Assembly (NCBI RefSeq): GCF_044582145.1
Contig: NZ_JBDODO010000008.1
Origin: Guyparkeria sp016278265
Lineage (GTDB): Bacteria > Pseudomonadota > Gammaproteobacteria > Halothiobacillales > Halothiobacillaceae
DNA length: 64,000 nucleotides
Direction: 5' to 3' (one strand)
Shown here: positions 1 through 8,538 of the stretch, one piece after another
Layout of the letters: the number at the start of each line of letters is the position of its first letter
Position numbering within the stretch: the first letter of the stretch is position 1
Notes under the pieces: model-generated
What the model saw: only the letters and a program-made list of their open reading frames with translations
What the model was told of the DNA's origin: nothing
The model's database searches: none
Made by a program: the position numbers and the translations under genes

Positions 1-405
1 CGAGAACTCGCCACGCATGTAGTTGTAGCCCTTGGTCGCGCCGATGGAGTAGCCGGCAATCGCCATGCCCTCGACCAGCGCATGCGGGTTGTTCATCAGG
101 ATCTGGCGATCCTTGAAGGTGCCCGGCTCGGACTCGTCCGAGTTGCAGACGATGTACTTCTGCCCCGGGGCGTTGCGCGGCATGAACGACCACTTAAGTC
201 CGGTCGGGAAGCCGGCGCCGCCGCGACCACGCAGGTTCGAGGTCTTGACCTCCTCGATGATCAGCGCCGGGTCGGTCTTTTCCTCGAGGATCTTCTTCCA
301 GGCCTGGTAGCCGCCCGAGGCAATGTAGGCCTCCAACGACCACGGCTGCTCGTGCTCGAGCGTGGCGAAGCAGACCGGGGTGTGACTGACGTAATTGAAA
401 CTCAT
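1..405 (-). CDS. nuoF: NADH-quinone oxidoreductase subunit F (N-terminal part, cut by window edge)
   Basis: This is the first 135 codons of the NADH-binding subunit of respiratory complex I, which carries FMN, binds NADH and holds one 4Fe-4S cluster. The reading frame runs off the left edge, so the cluster-binding C-terminus is not visible. The glycine-rich motif RGRGGAGFPTG (residues 59-69) and CNSDESEPGT (87-96) are the FMN/NADH-site signatures of the family. The ATG at 403-405 lies 4 bp after the nuoE stop, so it belongs to the nuoABCDEF operon read leftwards. The open frame, the motifs and the neighbours agree, so the call is firm. Confidence 0.96.
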   Translation of the reverse strand, partial: MSFNYVSHTPVCFATLEHEQPWSLEAYIASGGYQAWKKILEEKTDPALIIEEVKTSNLRGRGGAGFPTGLKWSFMPRNAPGQKYIVCNSDESEPGTFKDRQILMNNPHALVEGMAIAGYSIGATKGYNYMRGEFS

Positions 406-409
406 GGCG

Positions 410-907
410 TCAATCCAGCTTGTCGAGAATTTCATCGACCCTCTCGGGCGTCAGATTCTCGTAGTAAACGTGATCGACCTGCATCATCGGACCGCCGCCG
501 CAGGCCGCCAGGCATTCCTCTTCCTGCTTCAACAGGATCCGGCCGTCGGGCGTCGACTCGCCGGTCTTGATGCCGAGCTTTTTCTCGCAATGATCGACGA
601 TCTCGTCGGATCCCATCAGCGAGCAGGCAATGTTCGTGCAGACCGAGACGTGATGACGCCCGCAGGGCTTGGTCTCGATCATGGAGTAGAACGAAGCGAC
701 CTCGTAGACCGAGATCGGCTCCATCCCGAGGTACTCGGCGATCGCGTCCATCAGATCGACGGTGACGTGACCGTCGTTCTGGTGCTGCGCAATTCGCAGC
801 GCGGCCAGCGAGGCCGACTGCTTCTGGTCCTCGGGGTAGCGCGCGAGCCAGCCGTCGATTTCCTCGCGGCTGTGATCGGTCAGCAGGTGGAGTTTGCTCT
901 CGGTCAT
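410..907 (-). CDS. nuoE: NADH-quinone oxidoreductase subunit E
   Basis: This is the 165-residue thioredoxin-like 2Fe-2S subunit of the complex I NADH-oxidising arm. The four cluster ligands of the family are visible as C90, C95, C132 and C136 (SVCTNIACS and ECLAACGGGP). Length is normal for proteobacterial NuoE. Its ATG overlaps the nuoD stop in a TGATG junction, indicating translational coupling, and nuoF follows after 4 bp. It transfers electrons next to NuoF on the cytoplasmic side of the membrane. Confidence 0.97.
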   Translation of the reverse strand: MTESKLHLLTDHSREEIDGWLARYPEDQKQSASLAALRIAQHQNDGHVTVDLMDAIAEYLGMEPISVYEVASFYSMIETKPCGRHHVSVCTNIACSLMGSDEIVDHCEKKLGIKTGESTPDGRILLKQEEECLAACGGGPMMQVDHVYYENLTPERVDEILDKLD

Positions 908-2160
908 CAGCGGTCGACCTCTCCGAATACGATGTCCTGGGTGCCGAGGATCGCCACGACGTCGGCCAGCATGTGCCCGCGTGACATCTCGTCGAGACCC
1001 GACAGGTGGGCAAAGCCCGGCGCACGAATCTTGAGACGGTACGGCTTGTTGGCCCCGTCGGAAACCAGGTAGATGCCGAATTCGCCCTTCGGGTGTTCGA
1101 CGGCGGCATAGGCCTCGCCGCGCGGCAGGGTATACCCCTCCGTGAACAGCTTGAAGTGGTGAATCAGCGACTCCATGTCCGCCTTGACCTCCTCGCGGCG
1201 CGGCGGGACGACCTTGTGGTCATCGGCCATCACCGGACCCGGGTTCTTGCGCAACCAGTCGATGCACTGGCGGATGATGCGATTGGACTGCCGCATTTCC
1301 TCGACGCGCACCAGGTAACGGTCGTAGCAATCGCCGTTCTTGCCCACCGGGATGTCAAAGTCGAGCTGATCGTACACCGCGTAGGGCTGGTGCTTGCGGA
1401 GATCCCACTCGACGCCCGAACCGCGCAGCATCGGGCCGGTAAAGCCCATCTGCAGTGCCCGCTCCTTGGAGACGATGCCGATGTCGACGGTGCGCTGCTT
1501 CCAGATCCGGTTGTCGGTCAGCAGGGTTTCGTACTCGTCGACGTATTTCGGGAAGCGCTCCGTGAAGTCCTCGAGAAAGTCGAGCAGCGAGCCCTGGCGC
1601 GGCACGTTCATTCGCTTGACTTCGCGCTCGCTGTGCCACTTGGATACCTGGTACTTGGGCATCGAGTCCGGCAGGTCACGTGCCACGCCACCCGGGCGAT
1701 AGTAAGTAGCGTGCAGGCGAGCACCCGAGACTGCCTCGTAGCAGTCCATCAGATCCTCGCGCTCACGGAAGGCGTAAAGAAACACCGCCATGGCACCGAT
1801 ATCGAGCGCGTGCGCGCCCAGCCACAACAGATGGTTAAGGATGCGGGTGATCTCGTCGAACATCACCCGAATGTACTGGGCGCGTTCGGGGATCTCGAGA
1901 TCCAGCAACTGCTCGATGGCACGCACGTAGGCATGCTCGTTACACATCATCGAGACGTAGTCGAGTCGGTCCATGTAACCGATCGACTGGTTGTAGGGCT
2001 TGCTCTCGGCAAGCTTCTCGGTCGCTCGGTGCAGCAGCCCGATATGCGGGTCGGCGCGGACGACGGTCTCGCCGTCCATCTCGAGCACCAGGCGCAGCAC
2101 GCCGTGGGCCGACGGATGCTGGGGACCGAAATTCAGGGTGTAGTTGGCGATTTCCGGCAT
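907..2160 (-). CDS. nuoD: NADH-quinone oxidoreductase subunit D
   Basis: This 417-residue subunit forms the quinone-binding site together with NuoB in the complex I connecting arm. The start MPEIANYTLNFGPQHPSAHG contains the GPQHPSAHGVLR signature (His-rich quinone loop) of the 49-kDa subunit family. C-terminal residues RAPGFAHLSGLDEM and ADVVAILGTQDIVFGEVDR are also family-typical. It is a separate nuoD rather than the fused nuoCD found in Escherichia coli. The gene follows nuoC by 3 bp and overlaps nuoE by one base. Confidence 0.98.
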   Translation of the reverse strand: MPEIANYTLNFGPQHPSAHGVLRLVLEMDGETVVRADPHIGLLHRATEKLAESKPYNQSIGYMDRLDYVSMMCNEHAYVRAIEQLLDLEIPERAQYIRVMFDEITRILNHLLWLGAHALDIGAMAVFLYAFREREDLMDCYEAVSGARLHATYYRPGGVARDLPDSMPKYQVSKWHSEREVKRMNVPRQGSLLDFLEDFTERFPKYVDEYETLLTDNRIWKQRTVDIGIVSKERALQMGFTGPMLRGSGVEWDLRKHQPYAVYDQLDFDIPVGKNGDCYDRYLVRVEEMRQSNRIIRQCIDWLRKNPGPVMADDHKVVPPRREEVKADMESLIHHFKLFTEGYTLPRGEAYAAVEHPKGEFGIYLVSDGANKPYRLKIRAPGFAHLSGLDEMSRGHMLADVVAILGTQDIVFGEVDR

Positions 2161-2163
2161 CTA

Positions 2164-2859
2164 TCAGCCCTCGTCGAGGTCAATGTAGCGGCTGTCGTTG
2201 CGGTGCACCTTCGGCACCAGCACCCGAGGCTCGATCGACACCGGCTCGTAGATCACCCGCTGCTTCTCGTCGTCGTAGCGCACCTCGACATGCCCGATCA
2301 GCGGGAAGTCCTTGCGGAAGGGGTGGCCGACAAAGCCGTAGTCGGTCAGGATTCGACGCAGGTCCGGGTGGCCGTCGAACAGGATACCAAACAGGTCGAA
2401 TGCCTCGCGCTCGAACCAGTTCAGGCCCGCCCATACCGATACGACCGACGGCACCACCGGGGCCTCGTCGTCCGGGCAATAAACCCGCACACGCAGGCGC
2501 CAGTTGTGGGTGTACGACAGCAGGTGGGCGACCACGGCAAAGCGCGGACGGCCCAGATCACCCAAATCCGGCTCGTCGCCGAACTTGAGCCAGCCGCTGG
2601 TGTTCGGCTCGACGGCACGGCTGTAACCGGTGTAGGAAACCGTCTCTTCGCCGGCCCACTCGTCGCGACCGTACTCGAGGTAGTCGATGCCGCACAGGTC
2701 GACGCACTGCTCGAAACGCGTGGCCTCGCTCGACTCGAGACGCTCGGCGACCTCGCGCCAATGCTTGGCCTCGACCTGGATGGTGAGCTCACCGCGATCG
2801 AAGGTCTGATCGACGATGTATTCGCCGATGGTTTCCTTTAGGGCCGTTTGCAGGTTCAT
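2164..2859 (-). CDS. nuoC: NADH-quinone oxidoreductase subunit C
   Basis: This 231-residue protein is the 30-kDa subunit of complex I, a structural component of the peripheral arm. The family signature around residues 140-175 is seen: NWFEREAFDLFGILFDGHPD followed by LRRILTDYGFVGHPFRKDFP. The C-terminus (VLVPKVHRNDSRYIDLDEG) is unremarkable. The ATG at 2857-2859 lies 33 bp after the nuoB stop. Operon position and length are normal. Confidence 0.97.
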   Translation of the reverse strand: MNLQTALKETIGEYIVDQTFDRGELTIQVEAKHWREVAERLESSEATRFEQCVDLCGIDYLEYGRDEWAGEETVSYTGYSRAVEPNTSGWLKFGDEPDLGDLGRPRFAVVAHLLSYTHNWRLRVRVYCPDDEAPVVPSVVSVWAGLNWFEREAFDLFGILFDGHPDLRRILTDYGFVGHPFRKDFPLIGHVEVRYDDEKQRVIYEPVSIEPRVLVPKVHRNDSRYIDLDEG

Positions 2860-2892
2860 GGATGAGGCTACCCCTGTGCTTGCCGGTACCCG

Positions 2893-3372
2893 TCAGGCAC
2901 GCGCAATGGTGTTGGTGCGACGGATCTTGTTCTGCAACTGGATGATCCCGTACAAGAGCGCCTCGGCCGTCGGCGGGCACCCGGGCACGTAGATGTCGAC
3001 CGGCACGATCCGATCACAGCCACGCACCACCGAGTAGGAGTAATGGTAGTAGCCGCCACCGTTGGCGCAGGACCCCATGGAAATCACCCAGCGCGGCTCG
3101 GCCATCTGGTCGTAGACCTTGCGCAATGCCGGCGCCATCTTGTTGACCAGGGTGCCGGCCACGATCATCACGTCGGACTGACGGGGACTCGGGCGGAACA
3201 CCACGCCGAAGCGGTCAAGGTCGTAACGGGCCGCGCCGGCGTGCATCATCTCGACGGCACAGCAGGCCAGACCGAAGGTCATCGGCCAGAGCGAGCCGGT
3301 GCGCGCCCAGTTGATCAGCTTGTCGGCCGACGTGGTGACAAAGCCCTTCTCCAGAACGCCTTCTACTCCCAT
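2893..3372 (-). CDS. nuoB: NADH-quinone oxidoreductase subunit B
   Basis: This 159-residue subunit carries the N2 4Fe-4S cluster that passes electrons to quinone. The ligands appear as the tandem C37-C38 (FGLACCAVEMMH), C102 (SMGSCANGGG) and C132 (YVPGCPPTAEAL). The frame is open further upstream, but residues before the ATG at 3370-3372 are antisense-like and basic. MGVEGVLEKGF is the proper start, overlapping the nuoA stop by 10 bp, as is usual for these subunits. Confidence 0.97.
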   Translation of the reverse strand: MGVEGVLEKGFVTTSADKLINWARTGSLWPMTFGLACCAVEMMHAGAARYDLDRFGVVFRPSPRQSDVMIVAGTLVNKMAPALRKVYDQMAEPRWVISMGSCANGGGYYHYSYSVVRGCDRIVPVDIYVPGCPPTAEALLYGIIQLQNKIRRTNTIARA

Positions 3373-3719
3373 TCCAGCGCCCCCTTCTTCCACTCGTAAA
3401 TAAAGCCGATCACGAGCACGCCCAGGAAAATGGACATGGCCGCGAGCCCGAAGCTGCCGATGTCCTCGAGGGCAACGGCCCAGGGGAACAGGAAGGCGAT
3501 CTCCAGATCGAAGATGATGAACAGGATGGCGACCAGGTAATAGCGAATGTCGAACTTCATGCGCGCGTCCTCGAAAGGCGCGAAACCGCATTCGTACGCA
3601 TCCAGCTTGGCCGCATCCGGCCGGTTGGGTGCCAGCACCTGGCCGATGACCAGTAGACCCAGGGAGAACAGGGTGGCCACAGCGAAGAAGATCAGGATGG
3701 GAATGTAGCCTTCAAGCAT
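3363..3719 (-). CDS. nuoA: NADH-quinone oxidoreductase subunit A
   Basis: This is the 118-residue membrane subunit of complex I with three transmembrane helices (about residues 6-28, 62-84 and 90-110). The conserved loop YECGFAPFEDARMKFDIRYY contains the cysteine typical of NuoA/ND3. The start is the ATG at 3717-3719, preceded by AGAGGGTG as ribosome binding site. The longer open frame would add about 59 residues that run into the tRNA and should be ignored. It is the first gene of the leftward nuo operon. Confidence 0.96.
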   Translation of the reverse strand: MLEGYIPILIFFAVATLFSLGLLVIGQVLAPNRPDAAKLDAYECGFAPFEDARMKFDIRYYLVAILFIIFDLEIAFLFPWAVALEDIGSFGLAAMSIFLGVLVIGFIYEWKKGALEWE

Positions 3720-3854
3720 CTGACACCCTCTTGCTCGAAACCCGGCCGGGTCGATCCCGACCGATTTTTTCTGCGCGTTCAATCGCCTTGCGCGTGCCAG
3801 GAAAATCGCCACGGCAACGTACAAGAATAGCGAATCGAACCGGAAAAGTGTGTT

Positions 3855-3939
3855 TGGTGCGGACGGTGGGACTCGAACCCACACGGCTTTCGCCACTACC
3901 CCCTCAAGATAGCGTGTCTACCAGTTCCACCACGTCCGC
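3855..3939 (-). tRNA. tRNA-Leu (anticodon GAG), CCA encoded
   Basis: A cloverleaf can be folded by eye on the minus strand. The acceptor stem is GCGGACG paired with CGTCCGC. The D-loop contains GGTAGAC. The anticodon stem CTATC/GGTAG encloses loop TTGAGGG with anticodon GAG. A long variable arm and the T-loop GGTTCGAGTCC follow, and CCA is encoded at the 3' end. The long variable arm fits a class II tRNA (Leu). It lies between secG and nuoA on the same strand. Confidence 0.95.
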
Positions 3940-3994
3940 TTTGATTGTCAACCGGATCATCGCTTGATCCGGCCGTAACGGCGTTTGACTGCCG

Positions 3995-4414
3995 TTACTG
4001 TCCGGGCACATCCGACGGCGTTTGGGTGCTGCCGTCTTCCTGCCCAGAGGGTGCCGCCGAGTTCGAGGATGGGACGTCGGTCGGCGTGCCTGCCGGCTTG
4101 TCGGACGGGGTGCGTCCGCCTTGCCCTGGCGCGTTTCCGCTCTCGGAAACGGGTGCAGAATCTACCACGCTCGAGGGCTCCTGGGAAGTGTTAATCACGT
4201 AGGCGAGCAACAAACTGGTGCCAAAAAAGGCCACGACGATCCACCCCGTCACCTTCTGCAGGGTGTTTGCTGGCCCACGCGCCCCGTGAACGGTGCCAGA
4301 CGCGCCCGAACCGAACGCCGCGCCGGCATCCGCGCCCTTGCCATGCTGAATCAACACAAGCCCGATCAGGGACAGACCCAGCAGCACGTGGATGATGATT
4401 ACGAATGTGGTCAT
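3995..4414 (-). CDS. secG: Protein-export membrane protein SecG
   Basis: This 139-residue auxiliary subunit of the SecYEG translocon has two transmembrane helices (about residues 3-22 and 54-74) flanking the conserved loop GKGADAGAAFGSGASGTVHG, which identifies SecG. After residue 80 a hydrophilic Pro/Ser/Asp-rich tail (about 60 residues) extends the protein beyond the usual length; such tails are common in gammaproteobacterial SecG. Its ATG overlaps the tpiA stop (ATGA), giving the typical tpiA-secG-tRNA-Leu-nuo order. Confidence 0.95.
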   Translation of the reverse strand: MTTFVIIIHVLLGLSLIGLVLIQHGKGADAGAAFGSGASGTVHGARGPANTLQKVTGWIVVAFFGTSLLLAYVINTSQEPSSVVDSAPVSESGNAPGQGGRTPSDKPAGTPTDVPSSNSAAPSGQEDGSTQTPSDVPGQ

Positions 4415-5181
4415 TGCTTACCTACCGTGTCCGCCGCGACGCGGCAGATTCCCAGAAAGTCCTCGGCCTTGAGCGACGCTCCGCCGATCAGGCCGCCGTC
4501 GATGTCCGGCTGCGCGAGCAGGTCGGCCGCGTTGCCGGGCTTCATCGAGCCGCCATACTGAATGCGTACCGACTGCGCGATGCCTGCATCGTGATCCGCC
4601 AACTGCCCGCGGATGAACGCGTGGACGTCCTGCGCCTGCTCCGGCGAGGCCGTCCGCCCGGTGCCGATCGCCCAGACGGGCTCGTAGGCAATCACGATCC
4701 GATCAAAGGACTGGATGCCGTTGCCGCTGATCGCGGCGGCCAGCTGGCGACGCACCACCGCCTCGGTCTCGTCGGCCTCACGTTCTTCGAGCGTCTCACC
4801 GACGCAGAGAATCGGCGTCAGTCCGGCGGCCAGCGCGGCCTTGACCTTGGCGCTGACGATCTCGTCGGTCTCGCCGTACATGGCGCGGCGCTCGGAGTGA
4901 CCGAGGATCACGTACCGCGCCCCCACGTCAGCCAGCATCGGTGCCGCGACTTCGCCGGTAAACGCGCCATTGTCGTGTTCGGAACAGTTCTGCGCGCCCA
5001 CAGCCAGCGCGGTCGAATCGGCGAGACGGGCCACCTGCGGCACAAAAACGAACGGCGGGCAGACGGCAACGTCGACGCCTTCGAGCGGCGACATGCCGTC
5101 GAGCATCCCCAGCACCAGCGACTCATTGTCGGCCAACGTGCCATTGAGCTTCCAGTTTCCTACGACGATCGGTTTACGCAT
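4411..5181 (-). CDS. tpiA: Triose-phosphate isomerase
   Basis: This 256-residue enzyme interconverts dihydroxyacetone phosphate and glyceraldehyde 3-phosphate in glycolysis, gluconeogenesis and the Calvin cycle. It starts MRKPIVVGNWKLNGT, with the substrate-binding Asn and Lys in GNWK. The catalytic His sits in VILGHSERR and the catalytic Glu in AYEPVWAIGTG. The phosphate-gripping QYGGSMKPGNA is also seen. The ATG at 5179-5181 is preferred over the longer open frame because homologues begin at this MRKP position. The stop overlaps secG by four bases. Confidence 0.98.
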   Translation of the reverse strand: MRKPIVVGNWKLNGTLADNESLVLGMLDGMSPLEGVDVAVCPPFVFVPQVARLADSTALAVGAQNCSEHDNGAFTGEVAAPMLADVGARYVILGHSERRAMYGETDEIVSAKVKAALAAGLTPILCVGETLEEREADETEAVVRRQLAAAISGNGIQSFDRIVIAYEPVWAIGTGRTASPEQAQDVHAFIRGQLADHDAGIAQSVRIQYGGSMKPGNAADLLAQPDIDGGLIGGASLKAEDFLGICRVAADTVGKQ

Positions 5182-5308
5182 CCGATGGTTCCACTTGAAA
5201 TGTACGAGAGCTAAATGTCGAAATCGGTTGCCCCGGCAGGCGCTCACGCGAATTGCGCGAACCGCCCCGGGAAACGGGCGACAAGACTACTTGGCCGCCC
5301 CCCATAAA

Positions 5309-5812
5309 TCAATCCGCCCGCGGCGTGCGCGAGAGCATGACCACTGCCTCGGCGGCGATGCCTTCACCCCGTCCGGTAAAACCCAGTTTCTCCGAGGTCG
5401 TTGCCTTGACATTCACCTGATCGGTGGACCAGTCGCCGGCCGCCGCGATCAACTCGCGCATCGGCGTGATCCAGGGCGCGAGCCTGGGCGCCTGGGCAAT
5501 CACGGTCGCATCGACATTGACCAGTTGCCAGCCACCCAGCTCGAGCAGCTTGACCACCCGGCGCAGCAGGTCGCGGCTGTCGGCCCCCGCCCAGGCCGGG
5601 TCCGTGTCCGGGAAGTGCCGACCGATATCCCCGAGCCCGGCCCCACCCAGCAAGGCATCGCAGATCGCATGCAGCAGGACGTCGCCGTCGGAATGCGCCC
5701 GAAAGCCCCGATCGAAGGGAATGCGGCAACCGCCGATCCACAGATGATCGCCCGGCTCGAAGGCATGCACGTCGAAACCGTGCCCGATACGCAGCGAGGA
5801 GGGATCAATCAT
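5309..5812 (-). CDS. ispF: 2-C-methyl-D-erythritol 2,4-cyclodiphosphate synthase
   Basis: This 167-residue enzyme of the non-mevalonate isoprenoid pathway cyclises CDP-methylerythritol 2-phosphate. The metal site is visible in RIGHGFDVHAF (Asp and His near residues 15-17), and AHSDGDVLLHAICDALLGG is the second signature. The C-terminus KLGFTGRGEGIAAEAVVML is also typical. The ATG at 5810-5812 overlaps the end of ispD by 8 bp, as in most gammaproteobacteria. The length matches the family. Confidence 0.97.
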   Translation of the reverse strand: MIDPSSLRIGHGFDVHAFEPGDHLWIGGCRIPFDRGFRAHSDGDVLLHAICDALLGGAGLGDIGRHFPDTDPAWAGADSRDLLRRVVKLLELGGWQLVNVDATVIAQAPRLAPWITPMRELIAAAGDWSTDQVNVKATTSEKLGFTGRGEGIAAEAVVMLSRTPRAD

Positions 5813-6599
5813 CGAGCACTCCCTGTCGGCGAAGGATTGTCCGGGCGATACCGAGATCCTCCGGGTGGGTGATCTTGAGGTTGTCCGTGCCGGCATCCAC
5901 GGCCAGCGGTGACAGTCCCAGTCGTTCGAGTGCGGAAGCCTCGTCGGTAATCTCCGCCCCGCCCGCCAGACCCTGCTCGATCGCCTCGAGCAGCACGCCC
6001 ACCGGGAACAACTGTGGCGTCAAGGCGTGGCGTAGGACACGACGGTCAACGGTCTCGATCACTCGCCCAGTGGCATCCACCCGCTTGATAGTGTCACGGA
6101 CTGGCGCGGTCAGCAGCGCGCCGTCGGGGTACCGAGCGGCCGCCAGCAGACGGCGCAGGTCCGCCGGCGCCACGCAGGGCCGCGCGGCGTCGTGCACCAT
6201 CACCCATTCACCCAGTCCATCGGTCGGCTCGTGTCGCTGTCCGGGCGAGAGGCTTGCCCATCGATCGCGAAACAGGGCCAACCCATTGCGCACGCTCAAT
6301 GCCCGGCTGGCACCACCGTCAACGCGATGAATCGGGACATCGGCGAGATGCAGCGCTTCCAGCGCACCGTCGGGAACCTCGTCGCCGGTGACCAGCACCA
6401 CACCAGCCAAACCGGGCAGATCGGCAAATCGCGACAGGGTCACCTCCAGCACGGAACGCTCGCCCAGGCTCAGGTACTGCTTGGGCGTCTCGCTGCCCAT
6501 GCGACGGCCGAAACCGGCAGCAGGCACCACCAGCCACCAACGTCCGGCCTCGGCCGGGGTCGCCGCGGCGGGCGGCAAGGCGATGGCAGAAACGCTCAC
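5805..6599 (-). CDS. ispD: 2-C-methyl-D-erythritol 4-phosphate cytidylyltransferase
   Basis: This nucleotidyltransferase of the MEP isoprenoid pathway adds CMP to methylerythritol phosphate. The CTP-binding loop VPAAGFGRRMGSETPKQY lies near residue 25, and VMVHDAARPCV carries the conserved Asp-Ala-Ala-Arg. I chose the GTG at 6599 because AGGTGGGG precedes it. A TTG at 6626 would add nine residues, so the exact start is uncertain. The N-terminal 20 residues are Ala/Pro-rich and longer than usual. It is translationally coupled to ispF. Confidence 0.94.
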   Translation of the reverse strand: MSVSAIALPPAAATPAEAGRWWLVVPAAGFGRRMGSETPKQYLSLGERSVLEVTLSRFADLPGLAGVVLVTGDEVPDGALEALHLADVPIHRVDGGASRALSVRNGLALFRDRWASLSPGQRHEPTDGLGEWVMVHDAARPCVAPADLRRLLAAARYPDGALLTAPVRDTIKRVDATGRVIETVDRRVLRHALTPQLFPVGVLLEAIEQGLAGGAEITDEASALERLGLSPLAVDAGTDNLKITHPEDLGIARTILRRQGVLDD

Positions 6600-6677
6600 C
6601 GCCCTGCCCCACCTGACGGCGAGCAAATGCCCACGAACACGGGGAAACGCAACGACCGTGAGCGACTCATCAGTGAA

Positions 6678-7082
6678 TCAGTCGCCGATCGCGGGAGATG
6701 TCACGCGGGTCGGGTCGACCGCGGGCGGGGTAATGGTATCGGGGCGAACGGCTTCGACCACCTGGTAGAAGCGCTCGTCCTCGCGTACCAGACCCAGCGT
6801 CAGGCGCGCCTGTGCCTCGACGGCATCCATGCCCTCGCGCAGGCTGCCCACTTCGGCAGCCAGGGTCTCGTTACGCCGTTCGAGCCGGGTCTGCTCGGCC
6901 TGCAGGGTGGCCAGACGCTCCTGCTTGGCGTTTACCTCGCCGACGGAGGCCTCGCTGAACCAGACCCGCCACTGCAGGCCGGCAACCATCAACACGACGA
7001 TGACGGTCAGCAGCCGCACGAGACGCTCGGCCAATCCGTCGACGGCGCAGCCTTCACGACGATCCGAGAGGAGTCGCTGCAC
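6678..7082 (-). CDS. ftsB: Cell division protein FtsB (septum formation initiator)
   Basis: FtsB is a small bitopic division protein that works with FtsL and FtsQ at the septum. One transmembrane helix (about residues 22-42, RLLTVIVVLMVAGLQWRVWF) is followed by a coiled coil (50-95) and the typical tail QARLTLGLVREDERFYQVVE. Position between eno and ispD matches the gammaproteobacterial order. The longest frame starts with GTG at 7082. Comparison with E. coli FtsB suggests the GTG at 7019 may be the true start, removing 21 residues. Confidence 0.88.
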   Translation of the reverse strand: MQRLLSDRREGCAVDGLAERLVRLLTVIVVLMVAGLQWRVWFSEASVGEVNAKQERLATLQAEQTRLERRNETLAAEVGSLREGMDAVEAQARLTLGLVREDERFYQVVEAVRPDTITPPAVDPTRVTSPAIGD

Positions 7083-7140
7083 CGCATCGATGGAGTGAGA
7101 AGCATGGGGTCAGTGTGTCCCGAAAGCCAAGGCGGATGCC

Positions 7141-8418
7141 TTACTGACCGAAGGCCGCCCGACCCGGGAACCGCGCCTTGTCGCCCAGACGCTCCTCGAT
7201 ACGCAGCAGCTGGTTGTACTTGGCGATCCGATCCGAACGTGACAGCGAGCCGGTCTTGATCTGACCGGCGTTGGTCGCCACGGCCAGATCGGCGATCGTG
7301 GTGTCCTCGGTCTCGCCGGAGCGGTGGGAGACGACATTGGTGTAACCGTTCTCCTGCGCCAGGCGCATGGCCGCGAGCGTCTCGGTCAGCGTGCCAATCT
7401 GGTTGACCTTGACCAGCATGGAGTTGGCAACCTTGCGCTCGATGCCTTCGCGCAGGATCTTCTCGTTGGTGACGAACAGGTCATCGCCAACCAGCTGGCA
7501 CTTGTCGCCCAGTCGCTCGGTGAGCAGTGCCCAGCCGTCCCAGTCGTCCTCGGCCATGCCGTCCTCGATCGAGAGGATCGGGTATTTATCGACCCACTCG
7601 GCCAGCAGATCGACCATGCCGGCCGCATCCAGGGTGCGGTTCTCGCCGGTCAGGACGTACTTGCCGTCCTTGACGTACTCGGAGCTTGCCGCGTCCAGGC
7701 CGAGGAAGATGTCCTTGCCCGGGGTGTACCCCGCCTTCTCGATCGCCTCCATGATCGCCTCGATCGCCGCCTCGTTGGACGGCAGGTCCGGGGCGAAGCC
7801 TCCCTCGTCACCGACCGCTGTCGACAGACCCCGCGCGGCCAGCACCTGCTTGAGGGCGTGGAACACCTCGACGCCGTAGCGCAGCGCTTCGGAGAAGTTC
7901 GGCGCGCCGGCCGGGATGATCATGAACTCCTGCATGTCGATGGAGTTGTCGGCGTGCTCGCCACCGTTGATGATGTTCATCATCGGTACCGGCAGGGTCA
8001 CCGCCGCCTCACCGCCGAGGTAGGAGAACAGCGGCTCGCCTCGCTCGAGAGCCCCCGCCTGGGCCGCCGCCAGCGAGACGGCGAGGATGGCATTCGCACC
8101 CAGACGCGACTTGTTCTCGGTGCCATCGAGCTCGATCATCTTGTTGTCGATGTCGGCCAGCGAGTGCACGTTCATGCCCGTGACGGCGTCATTGATCTCG
8201 CCGTTGACGTTGGCGACCGCACGGGTCACGCCCTTGCCGAGGAAACGGCTCTTGTCGCCGTCGCGCAGCTCGATCGCCTCGCGGGCGCCAGTGGAGGCGC
8301 CGGAGGGTACGATCGCTCGGCCCACGATGCCGCCGGCCAGATGAACCTCGGCCTCGACGGTCGGGTTGCCGCGTGAATCGATGACTTCGCGTGCGTGCAC
8401 TCGCTCAATGGCTGCCAT
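7141..8418 (-). CDS. eno: Enolase
   Basis: This 425-residue enzyme converts 2-phosphoglycerate to phosphoenolpyruvate. It starts MAAIERVHAREVIDSRGNPT, carrying the conserved substrate-site RGNPT. The loop SGASTGAREAIELRDG, metal ligands in FLGLDAASSEY, SIEDGMAEDDW and LVGDDLFVTN, and the signature LVKVNQIGTLTET are all present. Length is normal. It is 120 bp downstream of kdsA on the same strand, consistent with either one transcript or an internal promoter. Confidence 0.98.
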   Translation of the reverse strand: MAAIERVHAREVIDSRGNPTVEAEVHLAGGIVGRAIVPSGASTGAREAIELRDGDKSRFLGKGVTRAVANVNGEINDAVTGMNVHSLADIDNKMIELDGTENKSRLGANAILAVSLAAAQAGALERGEPLFSYLGGEAAVTLPVPMMNIINGGEHADNSIDMQEFMIIPAGAPNFSEALRYGVEVFHALKQVLAARGLSTAVGDEGGFAPDLPSNEAAIEAIMEAIEKAGYTPGKDIFLGLDAASSEYVKDGKYVLTGENRTLDAAGMVDLLAEWVDKYPILSIEDGMAEDDWDGWALLTERLGDKCQLVGDDLFVTNEKILREGIERKVANSMLVKVNQIGTLTETLAAMRLAQENGYTNVVSHRSGETEDTTIADLAVATNAGQIKTGSLSRSDRIAKYNQLLRIEERLGDKARFPGRAAFGQ

Positions 8419-8538
8419 GCAGTGTTCTCCTGACTTTGTGTTCGGTTTGGATCGGTTGCGAACCGGCGCCTTGTCGCGCCCGGCTCGGGATTCGTTTAAT
8501 CGGACGGCCTTGTTTACCTGGGGGCCGGCGTTTCCAGC

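Noticed and set aside
1006..2841. 611-codon open frame on the plus strand
   Set aside because: It lies antisense to nuoD and nuoC, whose protein signatures are certain; long antisense frames are expected in this GC-rich codon usage.
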